64,000 bases of DNA, taken from the NCBI RefSeq assembly GCF_018492665.1, contig NZ_JAFVME010000004.1, forward strand, positions 124,001-188,000, written 5' to 3'. The DNA is from Pedobacter sp. B4-66 (lineage in GTDB: Bacteria; Bacteroidota; Bacteroidia; Sphingobacteriales; Sphingobacteriaceae). A program made the translations under genes and the position numbers. Shown in pieces: positions 36,676-45,349 of the stretch. How positions within the stretch are numbered: the first letter of the stretch is position 1; each line of letters starts with the position of its first letter. The notes under the pieces were generated by a model. It searched no databases, was not told the DNA's origin, and was given only the letters and a program-made list of their open reading frames with translations.

Positions 36676-37992
36676 ATGAACACGAAAAGAACCACATTGT
36701 TTCTGCTTGCATTTCAGTTTTTACTTAGCACCATTTGCCTGGCAAAAACAAAAGATAAAGCAGAACCTGAAACCATTACCATACCGATTGGCGGCAATGG
36801 ATGGGTAAACGAAAATGCTACCGCCAAGATTAAAAATGATGGTATTGCCAATTGGTCGGCCGCTAGCGATGTAATTACCATTTATTTTAGAACCGAAGCC
36901 GCAGGAACTGCAGAATTTGCGCTAAAATTGAGTGTCCCTGAAGGAAAAAGTAAAATAAGTTTAACAGCAGAAGGTACTACCCTCGTTAAAGAGGTAGGAA
37001 ACCTTGGCTCTGCCATTGTTAAAATAGGAAGTATTAACATTAAGAACCCTGGCTATGTAAAAGTAGAATTAAAGGGCTTATCGAAAACCGGCGGTGTTTT
37101 TGCAGAAATATCTGACCTATTAGTTAGCGGAACTGACATTTTAAAAGGAGCAGCATATGTTAAAAACAATGAAGGAAATTACTTTTACTGGGGTCACAGA
37201 GGCCCATCTGTACATTTAGGATACAAAATACCTGCCGAAGCAGAAAATAATACAGAATGGTTTTATAATGAAATCCAGGTTCCAGTTGGTGAAGATAAAC
37301 AGGGAACTTACTTCATGTCTAATGGATTTAGCGGAGGATATTTCGGAATGCAAGTGAACTCACCGACAGAGCGTAGAGTGTTGTTTTCTATCTGGAGCCC
37401 TTTCTCTACTGATGATCCTAAATCTATTCCTGATAGCATGAAGGTAGTATTACTTAAAAAAGGTAGTACAACTAAAACAGGTGAATTTGGCAATGAAGGT
37501 TCTGGCGGACAAAGCTATATGCTTTATCCCTGGAAAGCAGGCAAGAGTTATGCTTTCTTAATAAGAGCACAGCCTGATGCAGATAAAAAAACAACTACCT
37601 ATACTGCCTATTTTAAAGATTTAGAAAAGGGAAACTGGCAGCTTGTAGCCAGCTTTGACCGTCCAAAATCTGGAGAATACTTAAAAGGGCTTCACTCCTT
37701 TCTAGAGAACTTCAATCCATCAACCGGCGATCAATCGCGCAAGGCAAATTATAAAAACCAATGGGCTATTGATTCAGAAGGAAACTGGCATGAAGTTACC
37801 GCAGCAACATTTACTGCTGATAATACCGCGAGAGAAAATTACAGAAAAGATTATGCAGGAGGAACAGAAGGTTCATCGTTCTTTTTAAAGAATTGTGGCT
37901 TTTTTAATGATTTCACTCCTATAAGGACTCCTTTACAAAGGAAAGCATCAGGAAAAGAACATCCTGAAATTGATTTCAAAAAACTGCCGTAA
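36676..37992 (+). CDS. DUF5077 plus DUF3472 secreted protein
   Basis: A 438-residue protein with a signal peptide (TLFLLAFQFLLSTICLA). The N-terminal beta-sandwich (about residues 30-150, ITIPIGGNGWVNENATAKI) fits DUF5077. The C-terminal part (about 160-420) fits DUF3472: YFYWGHRGPSVHLGYKIP, FYNEIQVPVGEDKQGTYFMS, GFSGGYFGMQVNSPTERRVL and FSIWSPFSTDDPKSIP. These domains occur in secreted, carbohydrate-associated proteins of Bacteroidota, function unproven. It is divergent from the GH2 beta-galactosidase across a gap holding a LacI-like palindrome, so co-regulation is plausible. Confidence 0.8.
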   Translation: MNTKRTTLFLLAFQFLLSTICLAKTKDKAEPETITIPIGGNGWVNENATAKIKNDGIANWSAASDVITIYFRTEAAGTAEFALKLSVPEGKSKISLTAEGTTLVKEVGNLGSAIVKIGSINIKNPGYVKVELKGLSKTGGVFAEISDLLVSGTDILKGAAYVKNNEGNYFYWGHRGPSVHLGYKIPAEAENNTEWFYNEIQVPVGEDKQGTYFMSNGFSGGYFGMQVNSPTERRVLFSIWSPFSTDDPKSIPDSMKVVLLKKGSTTKTGEFGNEGSGGQSYMLYPWKAGKSYAFLIRAQPDADKKTTTYTAYFKDLEKGNWQLVASFDRPKSGEYLKGLHSFLENFNPSTGDQSRKANYKNQWAIDSEGNWHEVTAATFTADNTARENYRKDYAGGTEGSSFFLKNCGFFNDFTPIRTPLQRKASGKEHPEIDFKKLP

Positions 37993-38008
37993 GGGGTAGT
38001 TTCTTGAG

Positions 38009-38051
38009 GAGGGTGTCAGATCCTAAAATAAATTCAGGATCTGACACCCTC
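38009..38051. terminator. Bidirectional terminator between the DUF3472 and DUF1501 genes
   Basis: GAGGGTGTCAGATCCT and AGGATCTGACACCCTC form a perfect 16-bp stem with an 11-nt A/T-rich loop. It lies 17 bp past the plus-strand stop and 4 bp past the minus-strand stop of the convergent genes. The flanking T-runs are short. Confidence 0.7.
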
Positions 38052-38054
38052 TTT

Positions 38055-39320
38055 CTAACTCATCATTCCTATTTTCGTACCGCTCCAATCAGGAAAAAGC
38101 ACTTTATCATTATTGATTTTTAAATGCTTGTCGGCCACTTCGCTAAATACCGCTCTAAAATCGGTGGTAACAGCAAGATCCCTTCCATCTTCAAGGTTTT
38201 CAATTGCCATCGGATTTACTATTCCATGCACTAGCCCGCCATTTACTCCATTTCCAAGAATAAAATTGCATGAAGCCCGACCATGATCAGTACCACCTGT
38301 TCCGTTTTGTTTTACAGTACGGCCAAATTCAGTCATGGTCATAACCGTTACATCATCCTGCATAGTACCCATATCTGCCCAAAAAGCCATAATACTCTCA
38401 CTAAGGTCATTTACATTTCTTGCAAAGATTCCCGTTTCTCTACCCTGATTAAAGTGCGTATCCCAACCTCCCGATTCAGCAAATGCCACTTCCATTCCTA
38501 CATTCATCTTAATGAGCTGTGCAATCTGCTTCAAAGAATTCCCTAAAGCCGAATTAGGATAAATAGCTCCATTGATAGGTTTATAATTTTTTACATCTGT
38601 TTTTTGAAGCATTTTTATGGCCTCAAAACTCTCCTTTCCAGTTTCTTTTAATAGTCCCGAAGAGGTTTTACCGTACAAATCTTCAAAGCTTTTGGCCGCC
38701 ATATTAGCCCCGCTAACATTACCCTTCATTTGAATATTGAAATCTTGTAAACTGCCAATGGCTACAGCAGGGTTATCACCATAAAATGATCTCGGCAAAG
38801 ATGATGTTAGGCTTACTCCCCTAAGAGCTGTCTCCCCATCATGCCCAAGCAAACCAACAACCCTATTTAACCATCCACTATCAGTGCCTTTTTTAAAAGG
38901 TGTACCCGACTCCATGTAATCCTGTGCATCAAAATGTGAACGCGTATTGTTTGGAGATCCTATCCCATGTACTATCCCCATTCTTTTCTCCCTAAATACC
39001 TTCTCAAAAGCACTCATCGAAGGGTGTAACCCAAAACGACCATCTAAATCTATTAATGGATTATTGCCTGATGACTTAGCCGCAGACATAAACAACGAGG
39101 GCCTTGCGTTTTTTAAATATTCGTCGGTAAACGGTGTTACTGCCATGAGGCCATCCATCGCTCCACGCTGAAAAATGCAGACTAATATTTTCTTTCTTTC
39201 AAAAAGGCCAGGTTGCTTTATACCTGCAACTGCATTTACAATAAAACCTGGTATTCCTCCCATCCCTATTCCGAATAAGGCTAAACCTCCCGCTTTTAAA
39301 AATCCTCTTCTTGATGTCAT
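38055..39320 (-). CDS. DUF1501 protein with Tat-type signal
   Basis: A 421-residue protein beginning MTSRRGFLKAGGLALFGIGM, a twin-arginine signal, so probably exported folded. The body has DUF1501 traits, a family related to the alkaline-phosphatase/sulfatase fold: KKILVCIFQRGAMDGL, FGLHPSMSAFEKVF, MGIVHGIGSPNNTRSHFDAQ, SGGWDTHFNQGRETG, VTVMTMTEFGRTVKQNG and GTDHGRASCNFILG. The His and Asp residues could hold metals. It follows the DUF1800 gene by 21 bp; the DUF1800/DUF1501 pair is a common two-gene unit in several phyla, with unknown function. Confidence 0.9.
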   Translation of the reverse strand: MTSRRGFLKAGGLALFGIGMGGIPGFIVNAVAGIKQPGLFERKKILVCIFQRGAMDGLMAVTPFTDEYLKNARPSLFMSAAKSSGNNPLIDLDGRFGLHPSMSAFEKVFREKRMGIVHGIGSPNNTRSHFDAQDYMESGTPFKKGTDSGWLNRVVGLLGHDGETALRGVSLTSSLPRSFYGDNPAVAIGSLQDFNIQMKGNVSGANMAAKSFEDLYGKTSSGLLKETGKESFEAIKMLQKTDVKNYKPINGAIYPNSALGNSLKQIAQLIKMNVGMEVAFAESGGWDTHFNQGRETGIFARNVNDLSESIMAFWADMGTMQDDVTVMTMTEFGRTVKQNGTGGTDHGRASCNFILGNGVNGGLVHGIVNPMAIENLEDGRDLAVTTDFRAVFSEVADKHLKINNDKVLFPDWSGTKIGMMS

Positions 39321-39341
39321 AATAGTTCTTCTAGTTTAAAC

Positions 39342-41195
39342 CTATTTACGCTGAAATTCCGGAGAGCCAAGGATTATACCTACTACCTGAGCAAGTTCCG
39401 ACCCTTTTTTATTGATTTTGTCATTTTTTACAATAGCCATTCCATCATCATTACCCATCGTATTAGCAGCTTTTTCTACTTTCTTATCTAAATCAGATTC
39501 TTTAAGCAAAGGTTTCAATCTTTTTATAGTAGCATCAAGATTACGCTCCGGCATAATGATCTTACTGTATGTAGTTAGCGCCGCTTCAGCACTTTCTGGT
39601 TCATGGTTGTTGTTTAACGCTTCTAGATCAATCTTTACTCCGGGGATACGTTGTGAAGCAAGAGCTAAACCAAAATTCATTCGACTTAATAAAGCGCCGG
39701 TATTGATCCAATATTGCCCTCTATCAGGAAACCCCGTAGGTGCCTGATAATAGTACATCTTCTGGCCCATTTTACTAATCCAGCTAAACAATTGATAGGG
39801 TTGTGTAATTTTAGCATCCAAGCTACGTACTGCGCTAATGGCAAGTTCAAAAGGCGATTTGGTTTTTTCCCTTAAAGCATCGGCATTCCAGAACTCAGAA
39901 GAAGAAACCATAGTAATCAGCACCTGTTTTATATCTCCATTAGTTTTGATAAATGTTTTTGACATTTTATCTATCAATTTTGGAGAAGGCTGGTCGCTCA
40001 CAAACCTTGTTGCTATCTTTTTTGAAATAAACTTTGCTGTAGAAGGATTGTGAGCAAGCATGGTTAATAAGGTTACACCCTCTTCATACCCACCATTGGC
40101 AGAGAAACGCTTACCAAGAACTGTTTTCTCTCCATTGTCATGTTTAGTCGGTACAAATAAGAAATCTCCCTGATGCACAAAACCCTGCTTTTCGAGGTTA
40201 TCAATACCTACCCTATCCATCAATTTTTTCATTGCTGAGCCATAACCTTCTTCACCCATTGGAGCAATGGTCCATCCGGTTAATACTCTTGCAGCCTGAG
40301 TTACATCATTCTGAGTATATCCTCCATCTACACCAAGGGTATGCAATTCCATTACCTCACGGGCATAGTTCTCATTTAATCCGCCCTGTTTCTTTTTAAC
40401 CTGCATTTTCTTAACCCTTGTCTCTCCATCCATTAGGCTCGAGTCCTTTTGGGCTACTGGAACAGGCTGTCCGCTACTGTTAAAATTATCCAGATAAATG
40501 AGCATTGCAGGAGATTTTGCTGTAGCCAATAGCAAATCACTGAATTTCCCGGTTACATTAGGTCTGATTACATCCCGCTCAAAAGCAGGGATAAATGGTG
40601 CGCATTGATTTTTGATAATGGAAACATTAAAGTGATTGAACCAGAAATCGGTAAGCAGTTCCCGTAATTGATTATTGGTATAGGTAGCTCTTAATATTTT
40701 TTGGTTAATAAACTGACGGTACAACTCCTGTGGAGCTTTTAGTCCGTTCATTTCCATATAACTTTTAATCTGTTTTCTATAAGCAACCTGATCTCCTTTA
40801 TTTACAGAATCTTTATTGATAGTCCCATCTTTAATGGCCATCCGTAATACTCTGGCAGCTCTGGGATATTTATTTTCTACTTCAGTATTGGTTAAATTGA
40901 TATCATCGAACTGAGATAATATTGTATCAAGCGCTTCATCCTGTAAATCCCCTTCCAACTGCTGCATAAACCATTTCTCCAAACCAATTTTCAGGACGGC
41001 ATCTACATCTCCTATGCTAGCACCATAAGTAAATCTGCTTAAAAGATGAGCCGCAGCCTGCCGTTCGGTTAAGCCGGCCTGCTTGTAAGGAAACTTAAAT
41101 TTTAAGGACATTGGCTCTCCCTGAAATGAAGAAAAGAGGATAGTGAAAAACAAGACAAATAGAAACGAAAAGAAAATCCTTATTGGTGCTTTCAT
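39342..41195 (-). CDS. DUF1800 protein
   Basis: A 617-residue protein with an N-terminal hydrophobic segment (IRIFFSFLFVLFFTILFSS) that should export or anchor it. The DUF1800 pattern is clear: AAHLLSRFTYGASIGDVDAV, LRELLTDFWFNHFNVSI, MLIYLDNFNSSG, GGLNENYAREVMELHTLGVD, GGYTQNDVTQAARVLTGWT, HDNGEKTVLGKRFSANGGYE and VSDQPSPKLIDKM. The predicted structure is mostly helical. Its function is unknown. It is transcribed first in a two-gene unit with the DUF1501 protein. The 547 bp upstream hold RNA-like structure rather than an evident promoter. Confidence 0.9.
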   Translation of the reverse strand: MKAPIRIFFSFLFVLFFTILFSSFQGEPMSLKFKFPYKQAGLTERQAAAHLLSRFTYGASIGDVDAVLKIGLEKWFMQQLEGDLQDEALDTILSQFDDINLTNTEVENKYPRAARVLRMAIKDGTINKDSVNKGDQVAYRKQIKSYMEMNGLKAPQELYRQFINQKILRATYTNNQLRELLTDFWFNHFNVSIIKNQCAPFIPAFERDVIRPNVTGKFSDLLLATAKSPAMLIYLDNFNSSGQPVPVAQKDSSLMDGETRVKKMQVKKKQGGLNENYAREVMELHTLGVDGGYTQNDVTQAARVLTGWTIAPMGEEGYGSAMKKLMDRVGIDNLEKQGFVHQGDFLFVPTKHDNGEKTVLGKRFSANGGYEEGVTLLTMLAHNPSTAKFISKKIATRFVSDQPSPKLIDKMSKTFIKTNGDIKQVLITMVSSSEFWNADALREKTKSPFELAISAVRSLDAKITQPYQLFSWISKMGQKMYYYQAPTGFPDRGQYWINTGALLSRMNFGLALASQRIPGVKIDLEALNNNHEPESAEAALTTYSKIIMPERNLDATIKRLKPLLKESDLDKKVEKAANTMGNDDGMAIVKNDKINKKGSELAQVVGIILGSPEFQRK

Positions 41196-41330
41196 AGTTA
41201 TCTTGTTGAATTATATTGGTATGACAATTAAAACGTCAAAAAGATTAATCAGAATATAACTTATTCTAAAATAAGCAAATCCATTAAAGAACTTCCATCG
41301 TATATATTGCTAGAGCGTTGAAAATTTAAT

Positions 41331-41398
41331 ATCTCGATGACTTTTAGGGTGGTGATCGAGATGGCCGGTGTAATTGAAAAAGCACCGGCTTTTATTTT
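41331..41398 (+). ncRNA. Candidate small RNA: two hairpins and a Rho-independent terminator
   Basis: The first hairpin is ATCTCGAT/ATCGAGAT (41331-41338 and 41355-41362, perfect 8-bp stem). The second is GCCGGTG/CACCGGC (41364-41370 and 41383-41389, perfect 7-bp stem), followed directly by TTTTATTTT, which makes it a good plus-strand terminator. No plus-strand gene lies upstream for at least 7 kb except minus-strand ones, so the terminator must end a short transcript that starts in this gap. Family unknown. Confidence 0.4.
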
Positions 41399-41610
41399 GT
41401 CAGAATTTCCCAATTCACACATCTATTTGAAGGGTACCGGCTCGTGGATAATTAGGCTCTTCCCAGGCTTACCTGAGGTAAAACGCCTGAGTTGCCCCTG
41501 CCCAAAACCTGCTTTACCCCTAGGTGATTTGCCTGTGGATTAGGCACGGCTTTACACATATTTTTAGGATTTGATAGATGTTCATAGAATGACATATTCA
41601 AGATTCTGAC
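41399..41610 (+). ncRNA. Candidate structured RNA of about 210 nt
   Basis: The ends pair as GTCAGAAT (41399-41406) with ATTCTGAC (41603-41610), and inside that ACATCTAT (41419-41426) with ATAGATGT (41574-41581), both perfect 8-bp stems. The interior is clearly more GC-rich than its surroundings and holds a strong hairpin CAGGC-TTACC-TGA-GGTAA-AAC-GCCTG and a smaller one TGCCT/AGGCA. This nesting suggests a folded RNA, of a size like 6S RNA, but I cannot identify the class. The strand is uncertain because stems fold on both. Confidence 0.35.
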
Positions 41611-41742
41611 CTCTTAGAAGCTGCGAGCAAAATAAATTAAGAATGGGGTTATGGAGACAAGGATTTTTTTCTCTAAGTTTGCTTTAAATAAGGTCGGTAA
41701 ACAGGCATTTAGTCGTTAACAAGTATCTTATCATTAAAACTT

Positions 41743-42624
41743 ATGAGCTTTATTTTAAAGCCGGTAGATACCGTTGAGAGCATCAGCCCTGCTGATTTTA
41801 AGAAAAATTATTTAGATGCCAGACGCCCTTTAATTATTAAAGGACTAACAAAAACATGGCCGGCAAGAGAAAAGTGGACTACTGACTATTTAAAGGAAAT
41901 AGGTGGCGATTTGAAAGTAAGTTTAATGGACAACTCTAAAGCTGATCCATCAAAACCGATTAATGCATCGGTAGCTGAAATGAGATTTGGAGACTATCTT
42001 GATCTTATTAAATCTAAACCAACTGAATTAAGAATCTTTTTCTTTAATCTGTTTAAGCATGTTCCCGGCTTGGTAGATGACATCGTTATCCCTAAAGATT
42101 TGATGGGTGGCTTTATTGAAAGCATGCCTGCAATGTTTTTTGGAGGATCAAACTCAGTTACTTTTTTACACTACGATATAGATTTACCTCACCTTTTCCA
42201 TACTCATTTTGGTGGAAGAAAGCATATTATTCTATTTGATAACAAATGGAAAAAACGCCTATACTGCATTCCTAACGCAACTTATGCCTTAGAAGATTAT
42301 GATGTAGCTAACCCTGACTTTGAGAAATTCCCGGCGCTTAAGGGGGTTGAGGGTTATGAGGTTTTCCTTGAACATGGAGATACTTTATTTATGCCTACTG
42401 GCATGTGGCATTGGATGAAATACCTTGACGGGTCTTTCTCACTAAGCTTAAGGGCTTGGGATGCTTCGATTACCAGAAAAGCTCAGAGTGTATTTAATCT
42501 GGCAATAAAAGGTGGTTTAGATAGTGTGTTGAAAATGGCTTTTAAAGCTCCTTATGCAAAATGGAGAGAACGCTTAGCAATAAAGCGCGCTGAGAGAGCA
42601 TTGGCAAACGGCAGCCCTAAATAG
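41743..42624 (+). CDS. JmjC/cupin-8-like oxygenase
   Basis: A 293-residue protein of the cupin-like (FIH/JmjC) type. After an N-terminal segment (SPADFKKNYLDARRPLIIKG, typical start of cupin_8) comes the metal site FLHYDIDLPHLFHTHFGGRK with His143 and Asp145, and a second histidine near 222 in FMPTGMWHWMKYL, completing an HxD...H iron triad; the Lys160 region may bind 2-oxoglutarate. Such enzymes hydroxylate proteins or small molecules; the substrate is unknown. It stands alone upstream of the VWA/ATPase genes with 96 bp between. Confidence 0.87.
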   Translation: MSFILKPVDTVESISPADFKKNYLDARRPLIIKGLTKTWPAREKWTTDYLKEIGGDLKVSLMDNSKADPSKPINASVAEMRFGDYLDLIKSKPTELRIFFFNLFKHVPGLVDDIVIPKDLMGGFIESMPAMFFGGSNSVTFLHYDIDLPHLFHTHFGGRKHIILFDNKWKKRLYCIPNATYALEDYDVANPDFEKFPALKGVEGYEVFLEHGDTLFMPTGMWHWMKYLDGSFSLSLRAWDASITRKAQSVFNLAIKGGLDSVLKMAFKAPYAKWRERLAIKRAERALANGSPK

Positions 42625-42720
42625 GCTGTCGAAACATCTCTGTCTGAGGTATTTTTACAACTGGATAACATTATTAACACCTCAAACTTTTACCTTCGAT
42701 AATTCGTTTATAATGAATAT

Positions 42721-43818
42721 ATGAGAGGTTTCCATTTTTCTAATTTCCAGCCGGATAATCTGCCTAAAGGTGGCTTTGATGAATTGCTTAAGCTTTTCAC
42801 CCAGCTACTGAATTACACTGCGGGTGATGCAACAGAAACACTGGCTTGGATGAACGAGTTGGACAAGAAGTACAAGTTTACAAACAATGAGTATGGGATG
42901 GGCGACTTTATTGATGACCTTAAAGAAAAAGGTTATCTGAAAGAAAACCCAGCCAATGGAGACTTAAGCATAACCGCAAAAACAGAACAGACTATACGTA
43001 AATCTGCCCTTGAAGAGATCTTCGGCAAGTTAAAAAAAGCCGGGAAAGGGAATCACAACACCAATATATCAGGCATTGGTGAAGAAAAAAATGCAGACAG
43101 AAGAGAATTTACTTTTGGTGATAGTTTAGATCAGATTGACATTACTGCATCCATTCAAAATGCTCAAATAAACCATGGCATTACCAATTTCACTTTAACA
43201 GAACGAGATCTGGAAGTAGAGGAAAAAGACTATAAAACCCTTACTTCCACTGTACTAATGATAGATATCTCGCACTCTATGATCTTGTATGGTGAAGATA
43301 GAATTACTCCAGCCAAAAAGGTGGCAATGGCGCTTGCTGAACTTATAAAAACAAGATATCCTAAAGATACACTCGATATAGTAGTATTTGGCAATGATGC
43401 CTGGCCTATATCAATAAAAGATTTGCCTTATTTACAGGTGGGGCCGTATCATACAAATACTTTTGCAGGATTAGAATTGGCAGCCGATTTATTACGCCGC
43501 CGCAAGACCCATAACAAGCAGATCTTCATGATCACTGATGGTAAACCTACTTGTTTAAAAGAGAATGGCAGGTACTACAAAAACAGCATGGGGCTTGATA
43601 GAAAGGTGATTAATAAAACGCTGAATATGGCGGCGCAATGTAAACGCCTCAATATTCCAATCACGACATTTATGATAGCCCAAGACCCCTACCTTCAACA
43701 GTTCGTAAGAGAGTTTACACAAATTAATGGTGGAAGAGCCTTTTATAGTTCTTTAACTGGTCTTGGAGAATACATATTTGAAGATTATATAAAGAACAGA
43801 CGCAAAACGGTGAGATAA
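42721..43818 (+). CDS. VWA-domain protein, partner of a MoxR/ChlI-like ATPase
   Basis: A 365-residue protein with a helical N-terminal half and a von Willebrand A domain from about residue 175. The MIDAS site is DISHS at residues 182-186 in LMIDISHSMILYGEDRITP, with the downstream threonine/aspartate elements in GPYHTNTFAGLELAADLL and IFMITDGKPTCL. It is cytoplasmic, with no signal peptide. It lies 9 bp before the AAA+ ATPase gene, as in ChlD/ChlI and MoxR/VWA pairs, where the two proteins act together in metal insertion or protein remodelling. The target is unknown. Confidence 0.88.
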   Translation: MRGFHFSNFQPDNLPKGGFDELLKLFTQLLNYTAGDATETLAWMNELDKKYKFTNNEYGMGDFIDDLKEKGYLKENPANGDLSITAKTEQTIRKSALEEIFGKLKKAGKGNHNTNISGIGEEKNADRREFTFGDSLDQIDITASIQNAQINHGITNFTLTERDLEVEEKDYKTLTSTVLMIDISHSMILYGEDRITPAKKVAMALAELIKTRYPKDTLDIVVFGNDAWPISIKDLPYLQVGPYHTNTFAGLELAADLLRRRKTHNKQIFMITDGKPTCLKENGRYYKNSMGLDRKVINKTLNMAAQCKRLNIPITTFMIAQDPYLQQFVREFTQINGGRAFYSSLTGLGEYIFEDYIKNRRKTVR

Positions 43819-43827
43819 AAATAAAAC

Positions 43828-45327
43828 ATGGATTACAACAACATAAAAACACTTGGCCAGTTAAAAGCCTCAAGCTATAAATCGTTATCCGTAAAAGACG
43901 AGCTCCGTAAAAATCTGATCATTCAGCTCCAAAATAAGGACGCTGGATTTGAAGGTATTTTAGGTTATGATGAAACAGTAATTCCTGAGTTGCAAACAGC
44001 TATTCTATCACGCCATAATATTTTATTACTGGGTTTACGTGGGCAAGCAAAAACGCGAATTGCCAGATTAATGGTAAACCTTTTAGATGAATACATACCG
44101 TACATAAGCGGAAGTGAGATTTTTGATGATCCATTGAACCCTATTTCCTGGTATGCAAAGCACGAAATTTTGATTCATGGCGACAATACTCCTGTGAGCT
44201 GGCAACACCGTAGCGAAAGGTATACTGAAAAATTAGCTACTCCTGATGTAACTGTGGCTGACTTAATTGGCGATGTAGACCCAATTAAAGCTGCAACCTT
44301 AAAATTGACCTATAACGATGAGCGTGTAATTCATTTTGGCTTAATACCCAGAGCACACAGGAGCATATTTGTAATTAATGAGCTACCCGATTTGCAAGCC
44401 CGCATACAGGTAGCATTATTTAATATGCTTCAGGAAAAAGATATTCAGATAAGAGGTTTCAAATTACGATTACCTTTAGATGTTCAGTTTGTATTTACAG
44501 CAAATCCTGAAGATTATACCAATAGAGGTTCAATTGTAACACCTCTTAAAGACCGTATTGAGAGTCAGATTCTGACCCACTACCCCAAAACAATTGAGAT
44601 ATCAAGAATGATCACTTTTCAGGAAGCCAAGCTTACGGAAGAGCAAAAAGCAAATATTGAAGTAGACGGGTTAGTAAAAGACCTGATAGAGCAGGTAGCA
44701 TTTGAGGCAAGAAAAAGTGAATTCATTGATCAAAAATCAGGAGTATCAGCTAGACTAACCATTACTGCGTATGAAAATCTGATTAGTACCGCAGAGCGAA
44801 GAATGCTAATAAATGGAGAGAAAAGCACTTTTGTTAGGCTTTCAGATCTAGTTGGTATCATCCCGGCTGTAACAGGCAAAATCGAGCTTGTTTATGAAGG
44901 AGAATTGGAAGGCCCGGCAAAAGTTGCAAATACACTTATTGGGAAAGCAATTAAAACATCGTTCGCCAGATATTTCCCTGATCCGGAAAGAGCCAAAAAA
45001 AGCAAAACTGCAAATCCATATAATGAGATTACAGAATGGTTTACTGAAGGAAATACTTTAGATATTGCAGACTCCCTGAGCCAGAAAAAATATGAAAAAC
45101 AGCTTATGGAGGTTAATGGATTATATGATCTTGTTAAGAAATTTCATCCTAAGCTAAGTGAGGCTCAAACTTTATTGCTCATGGAATTTGTATTACATGG
45201 CTTGGCAGAGTATTCGCAATTAAACAAAAAATATCTTGAAGGAGGTTTCGGATTCTCGGATATGTTTGAAAGCTTATTTAACACTGAGCTAGGTGATGAT
45301 GATGAAGACGATATTAATTTCAGATAG
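43828..45327 (+). CDS. AAA+ ATPase of the MoxR/ChlI type
   Basis: A 499-residue protein related to magnesium-chelatase ChlI and MoxR ATPases. Walker A is GLRGQAKT at residues 69-76. The Walker B region reads SIFVINELPDLQARIQVALF (about 180-199), with Asn where the aspartate before Glu is usual. Sensor 1 is in FVFTANPEDYTNRGSIVTP, and the arginine finger candidate in LKDRIESQ. A helical C-terminal part carries acidic residues at the end (GDDDEDDINF). The organism context gives no sign of chlorophyll synthesis, so a chelatase role is unlikely; protein or cofactor remodelling with the VWA partner is the better guess. Confidence 0.88.
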   Translation: MDYNNIKTLGQLKASSYKSLSVKDELRKNLIIQLQNKDAGFEGILGYDETVIPELQTAILSRHNILLLGLRGQAKTRIARLMVNLLDEYIPYISGSEIFDDPLNPISWYAKHEILIHGDNTPVSWQHRSERYTEKLATPDVTVADLIGDVDPIKAATLKLTYNDERVIHFGLIPRAHRSIFVINELPDLQARIQVALFNMLQEKDIQIRGFKLRLPLDVQFVFTANPEDYTNRGSIVTPLKDRIESQILTHYPKTIEISRMITFQEAKLTEEQKANIEVDGLVKDLIEQVAFEARKSEFIDQKSGVSARLTITAYENLISTAERRMLINGEKSTFVRLSDLVGIIPAVTGKIELVYEGELEGPAKVANTLIGKAIKTSFARYFPDPERAKKSKTANPYNEITEWFTEGNTLDIADSLSQKKYEKQLMEVNGLYDLVKKFHPKLSEAQTLLLMEFVLHGLAEYSQLNKKYLEGGFGFSDMFESLFNTELGDDDEDDINFR

Positions 45328-45349
45328 TTTTACTATAAAAAACACTTAA

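Larger units (their letters stand above)
41196..41742. other. 547-bp intergenic region with structured RNA-like elements
   Basis: This gap separates the divergent DUF1800 and cupin-like genes. The stretch 41196-41320 is AT-rich with nothing recognisable. From 41331 to 41398 there are two hairpins and a T-run, and from 41399 to 41610 a GC-richer block with nested long-range stems (see the separate entries). The rest, to 41742, is again AT-rich. A 68-codon open frame at 41337-41543 has no credible protein features and overlaps the hairpins, so I do not call it a gene. I could not match the region to RNase P RNA, tmRNA, SRP RNA or a known riboswitch. Confidence 0.6.

Noticed and set aside
41337-41543. 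68-codon open frame in the intergenic region
   Set aside because: It runs through two perfect RNA hairpins and a terminator, has no recognisable protein features, and its composition follows the structured block.
41399-41610. SRP RNA, RNase P RNA or tmRNA
   Set aside because: The SRP domain IV signature, the RNase P P4 signature and a tmRNA tag frame with tRNA-like ends are all absent on both strands as far as I could read.
43828-45327. True magnesium chelatase
   Set aside because: There are no other chlorophyll or cobalamin synthesis genes nearby, and the ATPase/VWA pair fits the general MoxR-type arrangement better.
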